NCBI RefSeq assembly: GCF_022775115.1
Contig: NZ_JALFLA010000011.1
Coordinates: 1 to 64,000 of the forward strand
DNA: 64,000 bases
Source of the DNA: Agathobaculum sp.
Lineage (GTDB): Bacteria > Bacillota > Clostridia > Oscillospirales > Butyricicoccaceae
Reading direction: 5' to 3'
This document shows positions 19,149 through 27,748 of the stretch, piece by piece; the first letter of the stretch is position 1, and every line of letters starts with the position of its first letter. A program made the translations under genes and the position numbers. A model generated the notes under the pieces. That model made no database searches, was not told where the DNA came from, and saw only the letters and a program-made list of their open reading frames with translations.

Positions 19149-20096
19149 TTATCGTCCAAAATGTTGACAACAGTATATGTTGCCATCCTCCGCCAGTGCA
19201 AACCCTACACCAACACGTGTCCATTCATCATTCAATATCGTATTGCGATGTCCTTCCGAATTCATGAAGTTATTCATGCTTATCGTTAGTGGATCGAGCC
19301 CAATGCCGGTAAGCCGGCCTGCACCAGTGATGTTTTCACCGTTGATGATTTCCTCAATATCTGGCCTTACTTTAATATTTTGACTGGTTGCCAACTCAAA
19401 TATTTCGCCATAAGAAGCATGGCGAAATTCGGTAGTCAGATGCTCAGCCCAAAAACGTGCACTCCACATCAGGTCATCATCCACTTGCAGTGCCGCGACT
19501 CCAAGGTTACTCCGTTTCTCATTGATTCGATCCACCATTTCGAGTTCCCATGCTCGCAGCATCTCATCGGTGACGACTGTGCTGCCGTTTGGCGTATCCG
19601 CGCCGTCGTTTGGCTCTTCGCCATAAAACAGACCGGGATAAATGTTAACCCGACGGTTCGCTTCTTCGTATTCCACGCAGAAGTTAATCTGCAAGGCAAT
19701 GTCGCGGAGTCTGACGTAGTTATTGCCGCCAATCAGATAAGCAGTAACATTGATGTAGTATCCATCCAGCGCAAACCGCTGGGTGCTTCTTTTGGCGGCA
19801 GCTCCTGATACAGATGTATCCGAGATCCCAGCCAGATCAATAGGAATCCTCTGCGAGCTGAGTTCTACGGTCTGCGTTTCGCCGTCCCAGTCCACGCCAA
19901 AGCCGGCTAACTTCCCGATATCGCGGAGCTTGAAATAATTGTTGCCGGAAATGTTGTATGCAGTAGGGTAAACACGCGTATCATTTACATACACTTCCTG
20001 CCCAATCTCTCGCGTTGGATTCGCAGGAACAGATGCAGCAAATGCCGTGCATATCATTACTGCGCTGCATAGGACTACTGCAAAGATACGTTTCAT
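19149..20096 (-). CDS. Secreted CAP/SCP-domain protein with copper amine oxidase N-like stalk domain
   Basis: Signal peptide MKRIFAVVLCSAVMICTAFAA; two NNYFKLRDI/NNYVRLRDIA motifs; C-terminal MVDRINEKRSNLGVAALQVDDDLMWSARFWAEHL...GHRNTILNDEWTRVGVGFA. Confidence 0.85.
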   Translation of the reverse strand: MKRIFAVVLCSAVMICTAFAASVPANPTREIGQEVYVNDTRVYPTAYNISGNNYFKLRDIGKLAGFGVDWDGETQTVELSSQRIPIDLAGISDTSVSGAAAKRSTQRFALDGYYINVTAYLIGGNNYVRLRDIALQINFCVEYEEANRRVNIYPGLFYGEEPNDGADTPNGSTVVTDEMLRAWELEMVDRINEKRSNLGVAALQVDDDLMWSARFWAEHLTTEFRHASYGEIFELATSQNIKVRPDIEEIINGENITGAGRLTGIGLDPLTISMNNFMNSEGHRNTILNDEWTRVGVGFALAEDGNIYCCQHFGR

Positions 20097-20399
20097 TTGG
20101 ATCACCCACTTTCTTCTTGGTATCTTCACAATAACGCAGCCCAAGTACATTGTCAAACAATTATTTCAAACCGAAATGTTGTGATTTTGAAATAGAGGCC
20201 GTTGGAAGCACCGACGGCCCCTATTCAATAAAGTGAAGGAAACAAGAAATTGGATTTGGGGATGGCAGCACAATCTTCTGTAGGCGGTGGGCGCTGCCTA
20301 TGAATGAACAGATACATTTTGATACTCCTTCATTTTTGACAAACAGAAAAGGGACTACGTGAAGATAGCCATCACATAATCCCTTAACTTTTAATAATA

Positions 20400-21389
20400 T
20401 TATGAATACTTGGCTTTCAGAAACTCTAAGAACAGATCTTCAAGTTCCTGATCGCTGCTGATTTTACTCAGATACGGCGCAAATTTCTTGCGATTAAACG
20501 AGATCGTTTTTGGTGTGCTATGCTGCAGCCTTTCTGCGTCAATTAGGTTCCATGCTTTCCCGAGGACAGCTGCTGACACATGCGGCGGCGGACATGCTTT
20601 CTTAATACGCTGCATTGTGGCGACGGTCAGCTGCCAATCTTCTGTTTTCAGCCGCTCCAAAAACAGTTTTTGCGTTTCTTCATCGTAATACGAAATCGTA
20701 ACGCCGCATATCAGGTTGAGTCGTCGTTCATCCACGGCATCAAGTAGGGACCTGATCAGGTAGGTGATTCGGACATCGCGCTGAATATCATGCGGTTTCA
20801 CGCCAAAGAAGCAAGCTACTGTTTCTCGTGAAGTCAACCTTGGTTGAGTTTCAACCGAAGTAGTTTCAAACAAATCACTTCGCTTTCCCTGATGCTTATG
20901 CACCTCCAACAGCGCTCGGTATGCCCAACCTCGTTCGCTCGGCAATAACCCTTGTCGCCTCTGCAAATTGGTCACCGTCGCGATCACAATGGCGCGGTCG
21001 TCATCGACGGGTTCTACATCGGCCGGAATCTCTGCCCAGCCGAGCAATTTGCAGGCTGCCACGCGGTTGTGCCCGCTTAGGATTTCGTATCCATTATTGA
21101 GCGGGCGTACTTTAATGGCTTCCAGCAATCCGTTCGCTGCGATATCGTCCGCTAAGGCGCGCAGATTATCTTCGCTATACGGCTTAAAGCCAATGTTGGC
21201 GGTTCGAAATGGAGACAATCGATCAATCGGCAATTGGGCTGTTCGCTTTCCACCTGCAGGCACCAGCTTTCCACCAAATAACACTTCATACGCCTGATCT
21301 TCCGCGCTTTGTGTCACAGCAGACGGCTCCGCCGGGGACACCGCTTCCGCACGCCGCCTCAATGTGGCGGCAATGGTCGGTTTACTCAT
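20400..21389 (-). CDS. parB: ParB/Spo0J-like partition protein
   Basis: IDRLSPFRTANIGFKPYSEDNLRALADDIAANGLLEAIKVRPLNNGYEILSGHNRVAACKLLGWAEIPADV. Confidence 0.88.
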   Translation of the reverse strand: MSKPTIAATLRRRAEAVSPAEPSAVTQSAEDQAYEVLFGGKLVPAGGKRTAQLPIDRLSPFRTANIGFKPYSEDNLRALADDIAANGLLEAIKVRPLNNGYEILSGHNRVAACKLLGWAEIPADVEPVDDDRAIVIATVTNLQRRQGLLPSERGWAYRALLEVHKHQGKRSDLFETTSVETQPRLTSRETVACFFGVKPHDIQRDVRITYLIRSLLDAVDERRLNLICGVTISYYDEETQKLFLERLKTEDWQLTVATMQRIKKACPPPHVSAAVLGKAWNLIDAERLQHSTPKTISFNRKKFAPYLSKISSDQELEDLFLEFLKAKYS

Positions 21390-22200
21390 GCGCCATCACT
21401 TCCTCTGCCATCACAGCATAAGATTTCGCAGCGGGACAGTCTGGTGCATACTCCAGCAGACTCTCTCCATAGGCCGCGTGCTCTGCCACACGAATTGAAT
21501 AATCAATTGGGTGCGAAAAAACATGAATACTTGTGCCGTAGTTCGCTTCAATCTGCTCCTTGACGGCTTTTGCAAGCAGCGTGCGCCCTTTGTACATGGT
21601 AAGAAGAAGGCCACGCACAGAAAGGGTTGGCTGATAGGTTGCTCGTACCCGGCGCACCAGTTCCAGAGTGTCCGGAAGCCCCTCTGCGTCCAGATAATGC
21701 GCCTGCACCGGAATGATAACTTCGTCTGATGCCGCCAACGCATTGATCATTTGCAAATCGGGATGCGGACTGCAATCGATCAATATGTAATCGTACATCG
21801 GACGTAGCATGTCTACGATGGTTTTCAGCACATAGACCGGCTGGATATCGTCCTTTTCACTGAACATGGAAGCAGTAGCTTGCATGACGGATAAGCGTGT
21901 CGCGATGCCACTCAGCTTTTGATTAGCGGGAAGCAGATCGAGCTTGTCCCGATGCTGAATCGCTTGTACGATAGCATCTTCGAGTAGTTCGGGACTGTCG
22001 ATTGCCTGACACATTAGCGTGGCAAGCGATATTTTATAATCGGAAGGGACGAGGCCCATGGCTTTGGTAAGAGAGGCTTGGCTGTCATTGTCGACGAGAA
22101 GCACTCGTTTCCCGCTTCCGGCGATTGCCGCCCCTAAATTATAGGTCGTGGTGGTTTTACCTGTGCCACCTTTGATATTCAAAATTGAAAATGTTGTCAT
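21382..22200 (-). CDS. parA: ParA/Soj-like partition ATPase
   Basis: MTTFSILNIKGGTGKTTTTYNLGAAIAGSGKRVLLVDNDSQASLTKAMG; YDYILIDCSPHPDL; overlaps parB. Confidence 0.92.
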   Translation of the reverse strand: MTTFSILNIKGGTGKTTTTYNLGAAIAGSGKRVLLVDNDSQASLTKAMGLVPSDYKISLATLMCQAIDSPELLEDAIVQAIQHRDKLDLLPANQKLSGIATRLSVMQATASMFSEKDDIQPVYVLKTIVDMLRPMYDYILIDCSPHPDLQMINALAASDEVIIPVQAHYLDAEGLPDTLELVRRVRATYQPTLSVRGLLLTMYKGRTLLAKAVKEQIEANYGTSIHVFSHPIDYSIRVAEHAAYGESLLEYAPDCPAAKSYAVMAEEVMAHE

Positions 22201-22417
22201 CCCTGAAAACATCCTTTCCATGATTATCGATTTGCATTGATGGTTGAGTAAATCAATAAGAAGTGTCGCAGTGATAATTAGGGTTGCCAACAATTTGCCA
22301 ACAAATTAGCAATTACCCGCAAAAAGAAATTTTTGAAAAAGTGCTGAAAATAAATGAAATAAGCACAAATAATCTGTAGGGGGATGGTGTAAAGTACAAT
22401 AAAGGATGTTAGATAGA

Positions 22418-22473
22418 ACTTAAAATCCCCCGGCCTTAAAACCGTGCCGGTTCGATTCCGGCTGGCGGCACCA
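22418..22473 (+). other. 3'-half tRNA-Leu fragment (anticodon loop to CCA), candidate integration-site scar
   Basis: CTTAAAA loop with TAA anticodon, class-II variable arm CGG-ccttaaaa-CCG, T-arm GCCGG-TTCGATT-CCGGC, acceptor TGGCGGC-A-CCA; no complementary 5' half upstream. Confidence 0.7.
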
Positions 22474-22474
22474 T

Positions 22475-22513
22475 AAAGCTCCCGTGACCTTTTCGCAAGG
22501 CGCGGGAGCTTTT
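22475..22513 (+). terminator. Rho-independent terminator downstream of the tRNA fragment
   Basis: AAGCTCCCGTG...CGCGGGAGCTTTTGCT. Confidence 0.75.
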
Positions 22514-22594
22514 GCTGTGTTTTCATGGTATTTCTGATACTAATACCCCGCTAACAACATCAATCAAGCCATCCGCGGTGGCTGGCAGACGATG

Positions 22595-22629
22595 CAGGGG
22601 CGGCGAGATTCTTCATCTCGCCGCCCCTG
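22595..22629. repeat. Perfect 15-bp inverted repeat with 5-nt loop
   Basis: CAGGGGCGGCGAGAT-TCTTC-ATCTCGCCGCCCCTG; no U-tract; downstream of the minus-strand M64-like gene. Confidence 0.75.
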
Positions 22630-22673
22630 TGGCATCCAATCAGTGGTTGCTAACGACCGCTTGCGCTAAGGGA

Positions 22674-25600
22674 TCACGCCCCGCTTCTCATCAGAACTGT
22701 GGCGATTTCCGCGCGGGTAGCTGTACCCTGCGGGTCAAGCATATTGTTGCCCTTACCGTTGATCAGGCCGGAGCCAATCGCCCATTGCAGCGCTTCCTGC
22801 GCCCAGTCGGAGACTCTGCCCTTGTCAGTAAAGCCCTCAATGCTGCCTGTCGCGGTCACGTCATCGCTTTTGTACTGTGCATAGCGATAGAGGATCAACG
22901 CCAGCTGCTCACGGGTGATCGGATCGTTCGGTCCAAAAGCGCCGTTTGCGTAACCGCCCATGAGACCGATCTGCTCTGCCCATGTTGCCGCGTTATAATA
23001 CCAAGACGTATCTGCGGTGGAGGCCACATCGGTAAAGTTGTTCCCGCCTGTTACCTCCGGGCTGCCATCCAAACGGTAAAAAATGGTTGCCAGAGCGGCA
23101 CGGGTAGCTATGCCGTTGGGCTCGAAGCTGGTTTCGCTGGTACCGTTCATCAGGCCGCGCTCATAAACATAGGCGATGCCATCATTATACCAGTCGTTCT
23201 CGGCTACGTCACCAAAGGAATGGGTGCCGCTGCCCCCACCAGAAACCCCGCTGTCTGCTATTTCATCGGCTTCGCCAGCACCAGTGTCAGCACCGGCTGC
23301 ACCGCCGCCACCAGCTGCACCGCCGCCACCGGCTGCACCGCCGCCACCAGCTGCACCGCCGCCACCGGCTGCACCACCGCCACCGGCTGCACCGCCGCCA
23401 CCAGCTGCACCGCCGCCACCAGCTGCACCGCCGCCGCCGGACGGGGTTTCAGGCTTTTCCGGTACGATAGGAGCAGCCGCGCTGACGATAACAGGAATCT
23501 CCACCTCCCGGTAAGTGCCGTTGGCAAACGTGACTCTCACCCTGCCAACAAAGCTGCCTATGGCATCGCTGGAGACAGTCTGAAGCACCGTGATAACGGC
23601 GCCCGTGGGCAGATTGCTGATATTGTCTGTCAAATCCACCGTGCTGCCCTGCGTGATCTGCTCGATGATAATATCCTTCGGTAAGATGATCGGCGTCTCT
23701 GGCCCAGTAAACTCAGGCTCACCCTCCTCATAGGAGTAGGTCAGCACGATATCATTGACCCCATCAAAGACCACGCTGTTCGGCAGAACCAGCTTGTAGC
23801 CCGCCTTTGCAGGAAAATCGGATTGAGACGGAACAAAGGCCTGACCCTTTTGAATATACCGCTGCGTTTGCTTGACGACATTGTTATTTTCATCTGTCAG
23901 GCGCAAGGTCACCTTCCCTTTGTCCTTGGCATAATAGTAGGTCACCTCAATGTTTTCATTTTCTCCTACCACAACCGAGGACTCTGCAATGCTTTTACCC
24001 ATGTATTGATATCCGGTGATGTCCGCCGGATGCAGCGTATAAACGCTGTTTGCTTCCGGATACACCACATAGTCTGAAACATTGGGCAAAGCAGTGTCTG
24101 TCTTCCGGCTCTCATCGCCAACCCGATATTTGATGGTGACAGTTCCATATTTATTGAGATAGGTGTCGCCATCTATCAGCACGGCCTTTGTATCGTCATC
24201 CAGTATGTAGCCCGAAACCCTGTCCCCATCCTTCAAACCGCTTAAGTTCTCGCTGGTTATAGACAAGGATTTTATCTCGGAAGCCGGCACGGTGAAGCTC
24301 CCGGACTTCTCATATTTTATGGTGTCGTCCGTACCAATAATACGCATTGTCAGCGTCAAGTGTCTTTCTGTATTCCCATAGTTTTTGACAACCGTTCTGT
24401 ATTGTATCGGATGTCCATTGATGCTGCGGATATTAGAGGGCGTGATTTCCACACTTTCGCCGGTGTCTGATATATAATCCCCCAGTGTCGGAATAGGCTT
24501 GGCAACATACAGTTCCGCGTTTTTATTAAGCTTTTCTGAGAGCAGAAGCTTGCAGTACTCACAAAAATCCGAGGTCATATCAGACATGTTGCACGTCCGC
24601 GAAGCGCAGTATAAGCCCTGTTGGATACTATGATGGGTAACGCCGCGGAAACCCATAAATTCTTTCCACGGGGCCTGCGCGGAATCGCTCTGGCTGGTCA
24701 CATTATCCGCTACTTGGGTATGGCTGGATGCATATTCATCCCCCAAAATGCCCGAAGCATGGGAGAATTCATGCACCATCAGCCATGGCAGATGTGCGGT
24801 AGACATGGAGATCGGCACCCTATTGTTGATGTTCGTCGCTCTTCCCGCATATAGATCGGAATTTATTACGACATGGGCTACGGACACCTTGCCGCCCTTA
24901 TCCAGATAATTTTTTTCCAACTGCTCAACCAGCTCATACAGCCGATCCGTTCCGATAGGCAAAATATTCGTTCCGATTTCATAACCGGCGCTGTCCAGAT
25001 AGGTCTTAAAATAGCTGTCTACCCAAAAAGACCGCCCCTCCTGCGCTGTGGCTCCTGCTTCATTGGAAGGAATCCGCAAGGCATAGATATTGATTCTGTC
25101 AGCATACCTTTTGTAGATATCCCAGTCTTTGATCATCTCGTTGACCAGCCGCTTTGTCTGAAGGAGAAAGGTATCCTGCTCATCAATCGTATACCTGTCC
25201 GGGACAAACAGCATAACATAATTCTCAGAATCCGGGCCTGTCTTCTGTATCACTTCTATCGGAAAGTCCACCGGATCATCCGGTGTGATTTCTCCTGTAA
25301 TGAGCTGTTTGGCAAGGCGTATCTTGGTCACCAGATAGTCCCTGACCACATGCCCCTCCGCCTGTTTTTCGAGGTCTTCCAAAAAGTACTCATCTCGATA
25401 CTGAGCCTTGAGTTGTTTGGCCGCTTCGTCCTCAAACAGATCGCTCACTGTATCAAAAAGCGGGTCCGGCCTGAGGAACATTAATTCAGCAGCCGCTGCA
25501 AAGCCGCCATAGTCGGGATGGGGCGTCTCATAGCTGTCAAAGGTTTTTTCAAAAATAAATCTGATGCGTTTTGCCTGTACCGGATGCGCAAGGGTAAAGA

Positions 25601-26099
25601 GAACCTTGTCTTTGGACATTGCGGATTGTCCGACAGCCACCGTTACAAAATCCTCTCCTCTGTCCGACTGGGATATAGCGAGCTTCAGCTCTGTGGGATA
25701 GCCATCTCCATGGCTTCCCTGCTCTCTTAATCCGTAGATGATTCGGGATACCGTATTGACCTTGTCAAAGGTGACAGTGATGCTGCTGACCTCTGTTTTG
25801 TTCGCAGCCTGCCAATAGGTCATCCAGTCATTGTCGAAGGCATCCTGCAGCCGATGCGTAACCTTGAATTCGTCTACCTGCTCCCCGCCTACACATTCGT
25901 AAGCGGTCACCGGCACCTGATAGGCCTTTAAGTAAGCACCGGAGCATAATTCCTCTATATTTCCAACCTGACCCGCTGAAATTCCCATCAGAGCGGTATT
26001 ATACGCCCCTGTGCTACCAGCTGCAGCCGCTTGGGGGCACCCGCCCGCTATGCAGAGGGAAGCCATCAAGCCCGCCAATATTCGTTTGCCGCTTATCAT
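22674..26099 (-). CDS. Secreted SLH-anchored M64 (IgA-peptidase-like) metalloprotease with discoidin-like and MucBP-like domains
   Basis: Zinc motif WLMVHEFSHASGILGDEY; VSSITVTFDKVNTVSRIIYGLR discoidin-like region; TVTIKYRVGDE/ENIEVTYYYAKDKG MucBP-like repeats; three C-terminal SLH repeats. Confidence 0.82.
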   Translation of the reverse strand: MISGKRILAGLMASLCIAGGCPQAAAAGSTGAYNTALMGISAGQVGNIEELCSGAYLKAYQVPVTAYECVGGEQVDEFKVTHRLQDAFDNDWMTYWQAANKTEVSSITVTFDKVNTVSRIIYGLREQGSHGDGYPTELKLAISQSDRGEDFVTVAVGQSAMSKDKVLFTLAHPVQAKRIRFIFEKTFDSYETPHPDYGGFAAAAELMFLRPDPLFDTVSDLFEDEAAKQLKAQYRDEYFLEDLEKQAEGHVVRDYLVTKIRLAKQLITGEITPDDPVDFPIEVIQKTGPDSENYVMLFVPDRYTIDEQDTFLLQTKRLVNEMIKDWDIYKRYADRINIYALRIPSNEAGATAQEGRSFWVDSYFKTYLDSAGYEIGTNILPIGTDRLYELVEQLEKNYLDKGGKVSVAHVVINSDLYAGRATNINNRVPISMSTAHLPWLMVHEFSHASGILGDEYASSHTQVADNVTSQSDSAQAPWKEFMGFRGVTHHSIQQGLYCASRTCNMSDMTSDFCEYCKLLLSEKLNKNAELYVAKPIPTLGDYISDTGESVEITPSNIRSINGHPIQYRTVVKNYGNTERHLTLTMRIIGTDDTIKYEKSGSFTVPASEIKSLSITSENLSGLKDGDRVSGYILDDDTKAVLIDGDTYLNKYGTVTIKYRVGDESRKTDTALPNVSDYVVYPEANSVYTLHPADITGYQYMGKSIAESSVVVGENENIEVTYYYAKDKGKVTLRLTDENNNVVKQTQRYIQKGQAFVPSQSDFPAKAGYKLVLPNSVVFDGVNDIVLTYSYEEGEPEFTGPETPIILPKDIIIEQITQGSTVDLTDNISNLPTGAVITVLQTVSSDAIGSFVGRVRVTFANGTYREVEIPVIVSAAAPIVPEKPETPSGGGGAAGGGGAAGGGGAAGGGGAAGGGGAAGGGGAAGGGGAAGGGGAAGADTGAGEADEIADSGVSGGGSGTHSFGDVAENDWYNDGIAYVYERGLMNGTSETSFEPNGIATRAALATIFYRLDGSPEVTGGNNFTDVASTADTSWYYNAATWAEQIGLMGGYANGAFGPNDPITREQLALILYRYAQYKSDDVTATGSIEGFTDKGRVSDWAQEALQWAIGSGLINGKGNNMLDPQGTATRAEIATVLMRSGA
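23294..23440 (-). repeat. About eight tandem 18-bp units encoding a (GGGGAA)n linker
   Basis: Repeated CACCGCCGCCACCRGCTG on the + strand; translation GGGGAAGGGGAAGGGGAAG in the minus CDS. Confidence 0.9.
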
Positions 26100-26220
26100 T
26101 ACATCACACACCTTTTATTTCATCTTTATTTCATCGCTTTATTTTTCGGGAAAATTATACTACTTACATAGCAGGAGATAGCATTCAAAAAGTGGAACTG
26201 TCACAGAAGTTAACAAGAAA

Positions 26221-26291
26221 GCATTGTGGATCCCGCGCCCGTTTCACCATTATCTTGCACTAAAAATGCGAAACAGCGGGGATCCCAATGC
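26221..26291 (-). terminator. Imperfect long palindrome between surface-protein genes, probable terminator
   Basis: GCATTGtGGATCCCGC...GTTTC / GAAAC...GCGGGGATCCCAATGC; minus-strand continuation TTTCTTGTT. Confidence 0.5.
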
Positions 26292-26431
26292 TCTGATTCA
26301 GATAAAAAAGGAATACGTGATACTTTGGCTACAAGTCATATTTGCAGATCCAGCATTTGGAAAACAGGAGCAAGGCCGCCCTATTCATCTGACTGATATC
26401 TTCCAGTCTATCGCTCCATACAGAGGAGCCG

Positions 26432-27748
26432 TTATGCTGAAAGCTGCTCACAAAAGCGCATCAGCACTGCGGCCATCTCGGCGCGCGTGGCACCGGCGCC
26501 GGGATCCAAAATACCGCCGCCCTTGCCGCCGATCAGGCCGCTGCCCACTGCCCAACGCACAGCCTCATCCGCGTAAGGCGACACCGCGCTCGCATCTGCA
26601 AAAGCACTCAGTTCGCCTACACCCGCTGTATCATACCCCTTATACTGCGCATAACGGAACAGAATGGAGGCCAACTGCTCGCGCGTGATCAAATCATCCG
26701 CGCCAAACCGCCCGTTTCCGTAGCCGGAAACCATACCGTGTTCTGCCGCCCATGCAACAGACCCCGCATAGTACATCGAAGCAGGCACATCGGTAAAGCG
26801 CGACGCCCCGGCCTCCGGACTGCCCTCCAGGCGGTACAGCACCGTAACCAACATACCGCGTGTTGTCTTTTCCCCGGGCGAGAACGTATCCTTATCTGTG
26901 CCCGACATCATGCCCTGCGCGTAGACAAAGCGCACCGCGTCATGGAACCAGTCATCCTGCGCAACATCGCCAAAAGGCAGGCTAGCTGCGTGTGTCTCAT
27001 CCACTGGGATAAAAACTGCCTCGATCTTGACAGCCGCCCCCGGCATCACGAAGCTGTATGTGCCGTCATCATGCCGCGTGGCCTGCACAGTCTGACCGCT
27101 CTTTGTCTTGACTTGCAAGGTATCCAGCTGATAGCCCTGTTTTGGCTTGACTGTCAGCTTGACCGTCGCGCCTGGGCGCGCATTGCCCGGCGAAGCCGTT
27201 ACTGTGCCGCCTGCTGCCGTGCTAACAGACACGCCATAGGTGGTTTCCTGTGTGTTGGAGCCGTCGTCAGAACTGTCTGAAGTATTGGAATTGCTCAAAT
27301 CGCCCGACAGCGTGACCGTCGTGCCATTTGCATCAGCCAGCGGCTTCAGGTCACGGCCAAGCAAGGTCAGCTTGCCGGTGTCCGGCAGCTTGAGCGCACG
27401 TTCTGCCGACAGCACACCCACCGCCAGCGTATCGCCCTCGTTCATCGGCGCCTGTGAATCCAGATAAATCGTCACCCGTGTCTGTGCACCGTCCGCCGTG
27501 ACGCGCGCCCCCGGGCTGTAAGCCCCGGCGACCGACGGCGTGTAAGTGACCGCCTGATACTGTCCGGGCAGTGTTAACTCGAGCTGCAAGGCGTATACAG
27601 AGTAAGCTATGCCGCTCAACTCAAGCGAAGCCTTGCCTTGCGCGTCCACCTGTGCGCGCAGTGTGTACTGTGCAGCCGCGGCACGCGGCATGCACAGTAC
27701 GGATAATGCGAGCAGCAGAATGGGCAGCTTTTTGCATAGCTTGCTCAT
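26432..27748 (-). CDS. Exported SLH-domain protein with N-terminal cohesin-like beta domain and beta-grasp repeat
   Basis: Signal peptide; VYALQLELTLPGQYQAVTYTP...TRVTIYLDSQAPMNEGDTLAVGVLSA; GVSVSTAAGGTVTASPGNARPGATVKLTVKPKQGYQLD (InlB_B-like); three C-terminal SLH repeats. Confidence 0.75.
   Translation of the reverse strand: MSKLCKKLPILLLALSVLCMPRAAAAQYTLRAQVDAQGKASLELSGIAYSVYALQLELTLPGQYQAVTYTPSVAGAYSPGARVTADGAQTRVTIYLDSQAPMNEGDTLAVGVLSAERALKLPDTGKLTLLGRDLKPLADANGTTVTLSGDLSNSNTSDSSDDGSNTQETTYGVSVSTAAGGTVTASPGNARPGATVKLTVKPKQGYQLDTLQVKTKSGQTVQATRHDDGTYSFVMPGAAVKIEAVFIPVDETHAASLPFGDVAQDDWFHDAVRFVYAQGMMSGTDKDTFSPGEKTTRGMLVTVLYRLEGSPEAGASRFTDVPASMYYAGSVAWAAEHGMVSGYGNGRFGADDLITREQLASILFRYAQYKGYDTAGVGELSAFADASAVSPYADEAVRWAVGSGLIGGKGGGILDPGAGATRAEMAAVLMRFCEQLSA

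Noticed and set aside
20820-20835. parS-like sequence TGTTTCTCGTGAAGTC inside parB
   Set aside because: Matches only 12 of 16 positions of the canonical parS and lies in coding sequence (ParB TSRETVA); likely chance
22340-22473. Complete tRNA-Leu gene
   Set aside because: Bases preceding the anticodon loop do not pair with the 3' strand of the anticodon stem and no acceptor/D-arm is visible; only the 3' half is supported
22512-23684. 390-aa plus ORF with (TAATGC/S) repeats
   Set aside because: Shadow of the 18-bp repeat and the M64-like gene on the opposite strand
26224-26688. 154-aa plus ORF upstream of the SLH gene end
   Set aside because: Covers the palindrome and antisense of the SLH domains; no ribosome-binding site or domain support
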